From NCBI GenBank assembly GCA_023421955.1, contig JAEZSE010000023.1:68485-132484 (forward strand): a stretch of 64,000 nucleotides of DNA, given 5' to 3'. The notes under the pieces were generated by a model. It was not told where the DNA came from. It saw nothing but the letters and a program-made list of their open reading frames with translations, and did no database searches. Source of the stretch: Bacillota bacterium. GTDB lineage: Bacteria; Bacillota; Clostridia; Christensenellales; UMGS416. Positions 18,076-25,561 of this stretch are shown one piece after another. Made by a program: the position numbers and the translations under genes. Position 1 is the first letter of the stretch. Each line of letters starts with the position of its first letter.

Positions 18076-18789
18076 TCACTCGCTCCTTGGGTGCTTTTCA
18101 AACTTGTAGCCAAGGCCACGGATTGTCTTGAGATACTGAGGATTGCGGCTGTCATCCTCAATCTTGTCACGCAGGTTGCTGATGTGCACCATCACGGTGC
18201 CATCATCGGAAAACCACTCAGCCTCCCACACATTTTCAAAAATCTGCTTCTTGGTCACCACGCGGTCTGCGTTGCGCATGAGATAACCCAGCATGCGGAA
18301 TTCGGTTTGTGTGAGCGCCAGCGGCGCGCCCCGTTTGGTTGCCACACCGCCGGCTTCATCCAGCGTAATGTCGCCAGCCTGCAGCACCGTTTGCATTTCA
18401 CTGGCTCCCGCCTGCGGGTTCAGTTTATAGAACCGTCGCAGTTGCGCCTGCACGCGTGCAACCACCTCCAACGGGTTAAAGGGCTTGGCGATGTAGTCGT
18501 CGGCGCCAAGATCAAGGCCGAGAATCTTGTCGCGATCCTCTGTCTTGGCAGAGAGCATGATTACAGGGATGGCGTATTTGCTCCGGATCTTGCGCACCAG
18601 CTGGTAACCATCCATGCCGGGCATCATGATATCCAGGATCGCCAGGTCAACCGGGTTTTGTTCAAGCTTTTCCCACGCATCAATGCCGTCAACGGCCTTG
18701 ATCACGCGCACGCCATCTTTCTCCAGATATAGTTCGATGAGTTCAGCGATCTGCACCTCATCGTCAGCAATCAATATTGTGCCGTTCAA
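18076..18789 (-). CDS. OmpR-family response regulator
   Basis: A 237-residue regulator with a receiver domain ('ILIADDEVQIAELIELYLEKDG', phospho-acceptor Asp in 'LAILDIMMPGMDG', conserved Lys in 'MLSAKTED') and a C-terminal winged helix ('FRMLGYLMRNADRVVTKKQIFENVW', 'VHISNLRDKIEDD', 'IRGLGYKFEK'). The start is read as TTG 18789, which has GTGGTGG at suitable distance and fits the usual first residues. It is followed directly by its kinase. Upstream, 18790–18885 should hold the promoter. Confidence 0.92.
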   Translation of the reverse strand: MNGTILIADDEVQIAELIELYLEKDGVRVIKAVDGIDAWEKLEQNPVDLAILDIMMPGMDGYQLVRKIRSKYAIPVIMLSAKTEDRDKILGLDLGADDYIAKPFNPLEVVARVQAQLRRFYKLNPQAGASEMQTVLQAGDITLDEAGGVATKRGAPLALTQTEFRMLGYLMRNADRVVTKKQIFENVWEAEWFSDDGTVMVHISNLRDKIEDDSRNPQYLKTIRGLGYKFEKHPRSE

Positions 18790-18885
18790 ATTACCACCAC
18801 TCGTTTCTGTCTGTTCGCATCTCAATTGTAAACGAAAATGACCCAAAAATGTGTAAAAACAACCTAAAAGCTAGCTAAAGAATGG

Positions 18886-20037
18886 CTACTTCACACCAAA
18901 TAGAGTCCTTACGAAGTTGATCCGGCGCACTACCAGCTCATACAACAGCAGTGTTGCTGCAAACGAAAGCGCAATGACCAGCGAAAACTTTCCCCAGATT
19001 GGCAGCGGCCAATGCACAACAAAGAAAGCCACTACCATCATCACGGACTGATGCAAGATATAGACAGGGAATGCTGCCCGGTTGAGGTAAGGCAGCGCCT
19101 TGGAGCTTTTGTTCAGGAATTTGTTGCCATAGCCGAGCAGCACCGTCATTGTGAGGATCAAAGCCAGGTTGCGGGTGACAGCCATCGCAGCCTGCGGCAC
19201 AGAAAGATCTGGATGGTTGCCGAAACCCCATTGGAACTGCATCAGCCCTAACATCACCAGTACAGCCGGGAGCGACACCAACGCGGGGAGCCGGACCCTA
19301 TTGAGCATGGCCTGCATGCCATTGCCGCATGCAGCCAAATAGCCGATCAGGAACAGTGCCGCGTAGTAAAAGGGATTTTTGCCACCAATATCGGGCAGCG
19401 CCTCTGTGATGGTGAGCAATAACGGCAGCGTCAGAAAGGCAGCAGGCCGTGCCATCCAATGAGCAAGCCAGAAAGGCTGCCCACATTCGTTGGCCACCAC
19501 AACCCGTTTACGAATTGCCCTCATCAGCGGCAGCAGCACAAGCGAGATGACAAACAGATAGAGGATGAACCACAGATGCGCGGGTGTGAATGTGCCATAA
19601 TATCCCGAAAGGTCGTTGAAATCGGTGAAGTAACCCAGCAGATAGTTCAGATAACCGCCCTGGTAACCCTGCATGAGCCTGGCCATATAGCCCTGCGGCG
19701 GCACAATCACAACCAGCCCAAACAGGAAGGGAACCAAAAGCCGGGCAACCCGCTCCCGCGCGTATTGGCCGTTATCCCTCTTTTGCAGGGCGTACCAACT
19801 GGACGACCCTGCCAGCCAAAACAGCAGCGGCATGAACCAGTAAGCCGTAAAGAAGATGAACAGGCTGAGCGGCCAACTGAACCCTGGCGTGCCCATGGCC
19901 TGATCCATTGATTGCCAGACTGCGTTTTTCACATAATTAGGCTCAAACACATCAAACACACGAGCGGCATGGAAAGGGAACAGCATGGCGATGCCAAAAA
20001 TGCGCAGCCAGTCGATGTCGTAACGGCGCTTGGTCAT
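18886..20037 (-). CDS. Acyltransferase 3 family membrane protein
   Basis: A 383-residue integral membrane protein with about ten hydrophobic segments. The start 'RRYDIDWLRIFGIAMLFPFHAARVF' is the diagnostic opening of the Acyl_transf_3 (OatA/NolL-like) family, including the catalytic His after the first segment. Members O-acylate cell-wall sugars or lipids at the membrane. There is no extra SGNH domain. ATG 20037 has GGGAG about 8 bp before it. It stands alone, between the two-component system and a small membrane protein; the substrate is unknown. Confidence 0.88.
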   Translation of the reverse strand: MTKRRYDIDWLRIFGIAMLFPFHAARVFDVFEPNYVKNAVWQSMDQAMGTPGFSWPLSLFIFFTAYWFMPLLFWLAGSSSWYALQKRDNGQYARERVARLLVPFLFGLVVIVPPQGYMARLMQGYQGGYLNYLLGYFTDFNDLSGYYGTFTPAHLWFILYLFVISLVLLPLMRAIRKRVVVANECGQPFWLAHWMARPAAFLTLPLLLTITEALPDIGGKNPFYYAALFLIGYLAACGNGMQAMLNRVRLPALVSLPAVLVMLGLMQFQWGFGNHPDLSVPQAAMAVTRNLALILTMTVLLGYGNKFLNKSSKALPYLNRAAFPVYILHQSVMMVVAFFVVHWPLPIWGKFSLVIALSFAATLLLYELVVRRINFVRTLFGVK

Positions 20038-20133
20038 GGTTAAGGCTCCCACTTACAACTGGTTCTATGATTAAGTCATCAAGAGCTGGATCGATTGTAT
20101 CATAATATTATGATGTGGAAAAGCCAAGAGAAG

Positions 20134-20685
20134 CTATGCGGAGTGACCGATGAGCAACTTGCGGATACGGGCAATGTAATATGCCCGGCACATGCCAAAC
20201 AAAACTTCAAAGACCACGAACCCGATCTCCGCGGCTGGGATCAGGTAAACAAGCAACGGCAAGCCGCCAAGCCAGGCTGGCGGGGTGAAATCCTGCAGCA
20301 GCAACGTTTGGAACAGGAAATACAGCGTGAAGAACGCGATGTTGAACAGCACAGCCAACACAGACCAGGAAGCCACCCTTCCAAACCGCGTCACGATCAT
20401 CTCATGCACCGCGCCATACCAACCAAAAAAGCCCACATACATGAGCCACGGCCCGCTCACCGGCACCAGCAGCAGTGAGAGCAGCGCCGCCGCAACAAAG
20501 CTCAGCAGGCCCTCAACAAAGCGCCCCTCATAAGCCAGCACTCCGGGCAGCAGCGCCAACACAAACAGCATCGCAGCGCGCAGCGTGGGCAGCACGTGCA
20601 GCAAATAGAGCAACACAACAGACAGCGCGGTAATAACACTGGCATATGCGACTCTTCTTGCGGGTGACATCTGCTGTTTGTCCAT
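20134..20685 (-). CDS. Small polytopic membrane protein (ECF-transporter S-component-like)
   Basis: A 183-residue protein with about five transmembrane segments and the N-terminal pattern 'SPARRVAYASVITALSVVLLYLLHVLPTLRAAMLFVLALLPG'. This resembles substrate-binding S components of ECF transporters or YybS/DUF2232-like proteins ('RVAYASVITALSVVLLYL' is a usual S-component opening). No energy-coupling subunits are nearby, so any transport role would need distant EcfA/EcfT. The assignment rests on the membrane profile and N-terminus only. Confidence 0.6.
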   Translation of the reverse strand: MDKQQMSPARRVAYASVITALSVVLLYLLHVLPTLRAAMLFVLALLPGVLAYEGRFVEGLLSFVAAALLSLLLVPVSGPWLMYVGFFGWYGAVHEMIVTRFGRVASWSVLAVLFNIAFFTLYFLFQTLLLQDFTPPAWLGGLPLLVYLIPAAEIGFVVFEVLFGMCRAYYIARIRKLLIGHSA

Positions 20686-20724
20686 TCAAAAGCTCACTTA
20701 CACTCAGTTTCGTTCCTTCGTTTC

Positions 20725-20912
20725 TTTGGGGGTCCGGGGGCTTGCAAGTTTCCCCTCGGCAAAAAGACTGGAGGGGCGGAAAGGCCGAGGGACTGTTTGA
20801 GGAGGGTGAGGCCCGACGAGTTGTCCTCGGCTCGCCCCGAAGGGCTTTTCGGCGAGGTCTCAGAAACTTGCTCCCCCCGGGGGTTTGGGCTACTTTTGAC
20901 CGGCAAAAGTAG
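20725..20912. repeat. Palindromic intergenic element with nested inverted repeats
   Basis: No coding signal is convincing here, but several inverted repeats nest. GCAAGTTTC (20744–20752) pairs with GAAACTTGC (20863–20871); CCTCGGC (20754–20760) pairs with GCCGAGG (20784–20790); CTACTTTTG (20890–20898) pairs with CAAAAGTAG (20904–20912) around a 5-base loop. G and C runs flank the outer pair. This looks like a REP/MITE-type palindromic element or a folded RNA. The rest of 20686–20961 holds nothing else I can name. Confidence 0.5.
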
Positions 20913-20961
20913 CAAACCTACAGGTCAACAATACAGTTCCGGCACAATCCTGCTAGATCAG

Positions 20962-21594
20962 TTAACAACAGGGTATGCAGTCCCCACCCATGCTCTCGCA
21001 ACAGCAATCAGAACAGAGCATGCACGAGCAAATGTCGCAGGCGCTCGCCCCGCCACCCATGCCCCGACCTTGTCCAAAAGGTGTGGTGTTTTGCTGGTAG
21101 GCCGGGCCGCTGCCGTCCATCTGGTTGAGCGCCGAGCGGTACTCCATATTAGCCGGCTCCATATTGACAGCCATGGCGATGTTTTCACGGGCCATTGCGT
21201 ACCAGCCACGCATCTGGTAGCAGACACCACGCAGGAAATGCCACTCGGCATTGCGGTCCGCCATCTGGTCAAGGATGCGCTCGGCATCATCCACCCGGCG
21301 GGCCTGCAGGTTCGCGCGCACCTGATAAAATGCCTGCGAACCACCACTGCTTGCTGTGTAGTCGTTATAGCTGCTGTTGGCGGAGCCAGCCTGCGACTGC
21401 GAACCGGCGTTGCCGCCGGTGATCGCCTCATATGCCTGGTTGATCTCTTTGAGTTTTTCGTTGGCAAGCTCTTTCGCGGCCGGATCCTGAAAGCGGTCAG
21501 GATGATACTTTTTCACCAGTTCGCGGTAAGCTTTCTTGACTTCCTCAGGGCTTGAGCTGCTCTTGATGCCCAGCACCTTCCACGGATCGGTCAT
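20962..21594 (-). CDS. J-domain protein with cysteine-rich C-terminus
   Basis: A 210-residue protein. Residues 1–60 form a J domain ('DPWKVLGIKSSSSPEEVKKAYRELVKKYHPDRFQD', with the HPD tripeptide that stimulates DnaK). A Ser/Gly/Gln linker follows, then a helical TPR-like region ('ARRVDDAERILDQMADRNAEWHFLRGVCYQMRGWYAMARENI'). The tail is packed with about ten cysteines ('CDICSCMLCSDCCC...CIPCC'), which could bind zinc or an iron–sulfur cluster. It lacks the DnaJ zinc finger and client domains. Its start overlaps the upstream DUF5685-like gene by 50 bp, so the two probably work together. Confidence 0.85.
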   Translation of the reverse strand: MTDPWKVLGIKSSSSPEEVKKAYRELVKKYHPDRFQDPAAKELANEKLKEINQAYEAITGGNAGSQSQAGSANSSYNDYTASSGGSQAFYQVRANLQARRVDDAERILDQMADRNAEWHFLRGVCYQMRGWYAMARENIAMAVNMEPANMEYRSALNQMDGSGPAYQQNTTPFGQGRGMGGGASACDICSCMLCSDCCCESMGGDCIPCC

Positions 21595-22432
21595 TCCCCG
21601 TACTCTCCTTATCGGTCACTCTATGGTAAATCCTGGGCATACCGGAGTACATCACGTTTTCGATGACCGGCCTTCCCCATTGGAACTCCATCAAATCAAA
21701 CACCGCCGCAGCCTGCGATGCAGCATACAAGCAGGTTTTGCGGGCTAATTCCACGTTCTCATCCGAGCCGCCCATCGCAAGAATCGGGTTGTAGGCGCCG
21801 GACTTCCGGTCCTTCTTCAGGTCGTCCAGCGCGTCGATCAAATAGATCCACCGGCCCAGGTGGTAACCCACGGAGCGCAACAGCACCTTGGCTGCCGGGT
21901 CGATCACCGGCCCGGACGTCATCACAGCGCTCATGAGGTTGCCCATCGCGTCGGCAGTGCGGTCTATCTCATTGCAGCGGGCTCGCTCCAGAGCATCCAG
22001 GTCTTTGAGTGACTGGCCGATCTGATCAGCCACCACTGGGTAACGGGCACAGGCTCTGCGGTTGGCCCGCGAGAGCGCCGCCATTGCCGGCAACGCCAGC
22101 AGGTTGTGCTCATCGGCCCAGGCGTCTTTCACACGGCCCCAGGCCAGCATCACGCTCACTGCGGCAGCATAAGCAAAGGCTTCATGGCCTTCATACACCG
22201 GCTTGCCCTTCACGGGGTTCAACGCGCATACGCGCTTCTTCGCCACCGGCTCGTGGCCTTCACAGCCCACCAGCAGCACCGCCAGCACCGCAGCATCGTA
22301 ACTGACCGCAAAGCGCGGCAGCTCGCCATACCCCAGCTTGATGGCACGGCATACGCCGCAATAAGCCGCACGAAACTGCGCGAACTCCTTTACCTTCAAT
22401 TCCGATTTATCCGGCAAGAGGTATCCGAACAT
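21545..22432 (-). CDS. DUF5685 family protein
   Basis: A 295-residue soluble protein opening with 'MFGYLLPDKSELKVKEFAQFRAAYCGVCRAI'; this start and the later 'LGRWIYLIDALDDLKKDRKSGAYNPI' are features of DUF5685 proteins of Clostridia. The all-helical pattern with an 'IDALDDLKKD' aspartate-rich motif recalls prenyl-synthase-like folds, but no function is established. Cysteines near residues 25–28 (CGVC) could bind metal. It is co-transcribed with the J-domain protein, whose start lies within its last 50 bases; the pairing suggests a chaperone partner. Confidence 0.78.
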   Translation of the reverse strand: MFGYLLPDKSELKVKEFAQFRAAYCGVCRAIKLGYGELPRFAVSYDAAVLAVLLVGCEGHEPVAKKRVCALNPVKGKPVYEGHEAFAYAAAVSVMLAWGRVKDAWADEHNLLALPAMAALSRANRRACARYPVVADQIGQSLKDLDALERARCNEIDRTADAMGNLMSAVMTSGPVIDPAAKVLLRSVGYHLGRWIYLIDALDDLKKDRKSGAYNPILAMGGSDENVELARKTCLYAASQAAAVFDLMEFQWGRPVIENVMYSGMPRIYHRVTDKESTGNDRSVEGAGHQEQLKP

Positions 22433-22624
22433 GCTGCAACCCGCATCTTTTCACCAGATTTGGCTGTTGAAGGCCAATTAAGCCATATTATAGCATATCC
22501 GGGAAGAGCAGACTTATAAGAATTTATAAGCAAACCAAACGGTTCATCACTGCCCGGATCAATGGCATAGAACAGCGCCGCCTTTGAACAGAATAATCAG
22601 AAAGACCACAACTCTGGAGGCGGC

Positions 22625-23512
22625 ATGGATCAGGCGCTGTTAGTCTTCAACCCGTCTGCTGGAAGAACACGGAAGAACCGGATATGCGCAGAAGACGCCA
22701 TGAACGCGATGAAAATGGCAGGCATATCAGCAGAACTCCTACTCACTGAGCAAGGGCGCGATATGCGTTACTCCATACATGCCGCATTGGCAAAAGGGCA
22801 ACGGCTATTTGTGGCATGCGGCGGAGATGGCACCGTGTCCCCGGTGGCGGCAGCGCTTGCTGGCACAGACAGTGTGATGGCGATCCTGCCGGCAGGCACA
22901 CGCAACAACATTGCACGAAGCTGCGGCATCCCGGAGGATCTTCATGAGGCAGTGTTGGTGCTGAGGACAGGTCGGAAAGCGATGATCGACTTGGGGCTGG
23001 TTCAGTGTGAAAGCGCTGCTGAAAAACCATTTCTGGAACTGGTGAGTGTGGGGCTGGCCTCCGCGCTCACCCCGCCCGGAGATGCCGCACGGCATGGGGA
23101 GTTGGCTGGGGTGAAGGATTTTTTGTACACGCTGTTTACCTCAGAACCGGCCCGGATCCATGTGGCAATTGACAACAATGAAGCCATACAACACAACGGT
23201 TACGCCGTGCTCATCACCAATATGCCCTATACAGGCCTGAGCTTTCAACTTGGCCCCGATGGCTGCCAGCGGGATGGGCTATTGAATGTGACGGATTTTG
23301 CAGACCTGTCAAAGCTAGATTTGCTGCAGCACATTGCCACCGGTGTTACCATCGGCAAGCGGGAAGACCCCCGCATCTGCCACAGGCTGGCACGCACCGT
23401 GGACGTTCAGACCGATCCGCCGATGCCGGTCATGGTGGATGGCGAAGTGATCGGCCAAACGCCGATCCACGTTGAGGTTCGGAGGCGGGCGTTGGCGATG
23501 ATGGTGCCCTAA
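22625..23512 (+). CDS. Diacylglycerol kinase family lipid kinase
   Basis: A 295-residue kinase of the DAGK catalytic superfamily. The N-terminal 'LLVFNPSAGRTRKN' and the nucleotide motif 'FVACGGDGTVSPVAAALAGTDSVMAILPAGTRNNIARSCGIP' (GGDGT near residue 62, then GTxNxxAR) are diagnostic. The C-terminal 'VMVDGEVIGQTPIHVEV' is also typical. It would phosphorylate diacylglycerol or a related lipid in membrane turnover. A GGAGG site lies just before the ATG. Its stop overlaps the rodA stop by 4 bp on the other strand. Confidence 0.9.
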   Translation: MDQALLVFNPSAGRTRKNRICAEDAMNAMKMAGISAELLLTEQGRDMRYSIHAALAKGQRLFVACGGDGTVSPVAAALAGTDSVMAILPAGTRNNIARSCGIPEDLHEAVLVLRTGRKAMIDLGLVQCESAAEKPFLELVSVGLASALTPPGDAARHGELAGVKDFLYTLFTSEPARIHVAIDNNEAIQHNGYAVLITNMPYTGLSFQLGPDGCQRDGLLNVTDFADLSKLDLLQHIATGVTIGKREDPRICHRLARTVDVQTDPPMPVMVDGEVIGQTPIHVEVRRRALAMMVP

Positions 23513-24666
23513 AACGCCTCCCCCTGACGGAACATGCCGTAGCGCCGACGCATGCACACATTTTCCACCAGGCCAATGGCGATCATGTTGGTGAGCATGC
23601 TGCTGCCGCCATAGCTCATAAACGGCAATGGGATGCCTGTACATGGCATAACGCCAACCGTCATGCCCACATTCTCAAACACATGAAACGCCATCATCGC
23701 CGCCACGCCGATGATGATGTAGCTGCCAAACCGATCAAATGCCCTGCGGGAAAGGATCAGGAGGCGAACCAACAACAGTGCGTAGAGCAACAGGATGAAG
23801 ACAGTGCCGACAAACCCCCATGTTTCGCCCAGAATGGAAAAGATGAAGTCCGTGTGCTTCTCAGGCACATAATCCAGCTGGCAGAAGGAGCCTGGCGCGA
23901 AAAAGCCTCGACCCGAAAACTGCCCGGAGCCAATTGCCGTAACTGACTGTTTCACGTTATAAAGCGCCGCTTCGGAAACGCTTGCCGGATCAAACACGGC
24001 CAGGAAGCGGGTTTTTTGCGTCTTGGGCAGCACTTCCCAAACAGGAATCGCCACAACTGCTGCCAACACAATCAGACCCACCATGAGTTTCCAGTCGGTG
24101 CCGCTGACATACAGCAGCACCAGCGTGATGAACATATACACAAGAGACGTGCCAAAATCCGGTTGCAGAAAGATCATCACCAAGGGCACGCCCACCATCA
24201 CAAGCGTGAATACAAAGTCCTTGATGGTCTTAATGCCCTCCGGCTTTTTGGATAGGTGCTTGGCAAGCGTGATGATCAGCGCCAGTTTGGCAAGCTCCGA
24301 GGGCTGGATGCTGCCGTTTTCAGTAAGCCATCCCTTCGTGCCGTTGGAGATGGAGCCAACCACCAGCACAAACCCCAGCATCAGCACGGTGCCCCAATAG
24401 ATGATACGCGACGCTTCGCCATAAGCATGGTAGTCAAAGAGCATGACCACAATAGCTGCCGCCAGGCCGATGAAGAACCACATGATCGTCTTCAGTGGAT
24501 ACTCCAAGCTCATGTTGGCAAGCAGCGTCCGCCAGCCCTCCTCCTTGGAAACCTCCGGGTTGCCTGTGGCGTTGCCAATCATCAACACGCTGGTAATCAC
24601 CAGCACCAGCACGATGATGACGAGGAAAAAATCAAAATTCGAAAAGAGCTTTTTCTCAAGTTTCAA
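23509..24666 (-). CDS. rodA: Rod-shape SEDS glycosyltransferase RodA
   Basis: A 385-residue SEDS-family protein with about ten transmembrane segments. It polymerises lipid II glycan strands during elongation together with the class B PBP2 encoded in the same operon. Visible signatures are 'NGTKGWLTENGSIQPSELAKLALI' near residue 110, 'QPDFGTSLVYMFITLVLLYVSG' and 'IPLPFMSYGGSSMLTNMIAIGLVENV' at the end, which mark RodA/FtsW. RodA is preferred to FtsW from its place in the mre operon. Its ATG overlaps the minD stop. Confidence 0.93.
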   Translation of the reverse strand: MKLEKKLFSNFDFFLVIIVLVLVITSVLMIGNATGNPEVSKEEGWRTLLANMSLEYPLKTIMWFFIGLAAAIVVMLFDYHAYGEASRIIYWGTVLMLGFVLVVGSISNGTKGWLTENGSIQPSELAKLALIITLAKHLSKKPEGIKTIKDFVFTLVMVGVPLVMIFLQPDFGTSLVYMFITLVLLYVSGTDWKLMVGLIVLAAVVAIPVWEVLPKTQKTRFLAVFDPASVSEAALYNVKQSVTAIGSGQFSGRGFFAPGSFCQLDYVPEKHTDFIFSILGETWGFVGTVFILLLYALLLVRLLILSRRAFDRFGSYIIIGVAAMMAFHVFENVGMTVGVMPCTGIPLPFMSYGGSSMLTNMIAIGLVENVCMRRRYGMFRQGEAF

Positions 24667-25478
24667 GAAGGAACCTCCGTTTGTTTGGCGCCTCCGGAAG
24701 CCGCGCCGGGCTTGAAGATCGATTTGAGGAAGCGGCCCAGGCTACGGCGCTCCGCAACCTCGGGCACGACAAGCCGTTTGGCGATCTGGCGGTAAGCCAT
24801 CGCCGCAGGGGTTTTTTGCGCCGCCAGCGGTTCTCCCAGGTTGCCCAGGCGGGCGACGGCTTCATCCTCCGGCACCATGCCCAGCAACTCCACTTCCAGA
24901 ATGCTCACGGCGTCGTCCACATCCAGGATATCGCCGCGCCGGGCTTGCCTGGGCCGGAAGCGGTTGAGCACCATTCCGGCCACCGGCACATTGCACTGCG
25001 CCAGCAGATCTTTCACCCGGGTGGCATCACGCACTGCGGTGACCTCCGGCACAGTCACAAGGATGGCCTTGTCAGCTCCCGCCACAGCGTTGCGGAAGCC
25101 CTGCTCGATACCGGCCGGACAATCCACGAGCACAAAATCGAAATCAACTTTGAGCTTATCCAGCACCTCAGCCATTTGTGCCGGCGTGACCGCCGCCTTG
25201 TCGCGGGTCTGCGCCGCCGGCAGCAGCATGAGGCCCGGCCAGCGCTGGTCACGGATCAGCGCCTGCCTGAGAAAACAGGCGCCAGACACCACATCCAGCA
25301 GGTCATAGACAATGCGGCTTTCCAGGCCCAATGCCAGATCGAGGTTGCGAAGGCCGATGTCGGCGTCCACCAGGGCCACGCTGCGGCCTTCCATCGCCAG
25401 CGCCACCCCCAGGCTTGCCACGGTCGTGGTCTTACCCACGCCGCCCTTGCCCGATGTGATGACCAAAACTTCTCCCAT
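24663..25478 (-). CDS. minD: Septum site-determining ATPase MinD
   Basis: A 271-residue ParA/MinD-type ATPase. Visible are the deviant Walker A 'TSGKGGVGKTTTVASLG' at residue 8, the 'DADIGLRNLDLALGLE' motif and 'VLVDCPAGIEQGFRNAV'. The C-terminal 'SLGRFLKSIFKPG' is an amphipathic helix as used for membrane targeting, although about 15 residues follow it. MinD directs septum placement with MinC and MinE or DivIVA. No minC or minE is seen in this operon, which is unusual. It is coupled to rodA by an ATGA overlap. Confidence 0.93.
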   Translation of the reverse strand: MGEVLVITSGKGGVGKTTTVASLGVALAMEGRSVALVDADIGLRNLDLALGLESRIVYDLLDVVSGACFLRQALIRDQRWPGLMLLPAAQTRDKAAVTPAQMAEVLDKLKVDFDFVLVDCPAGIEQGFRNAVAGADKAILVTVPEVTAVRDATRVKDLLAQCNVPVAGMVLNRFRPRQARRGDILDVDDAVSILEVELLGMVPEDEAVARLGNLGEPLAAQKTPAAMAYRQIAKRLVVPEVAERRSLGRFLKSIFKPGAASGGAKQTEVPS

Positions 25479-25561
25479 ACCCTTTGCCTCCTGCCGAATG
25501 ATTTTTGTTCGACCGGCGCATCAGGCTCCCCCGGGGGGCCTTCCCCCATCCTGAGCGGAAA

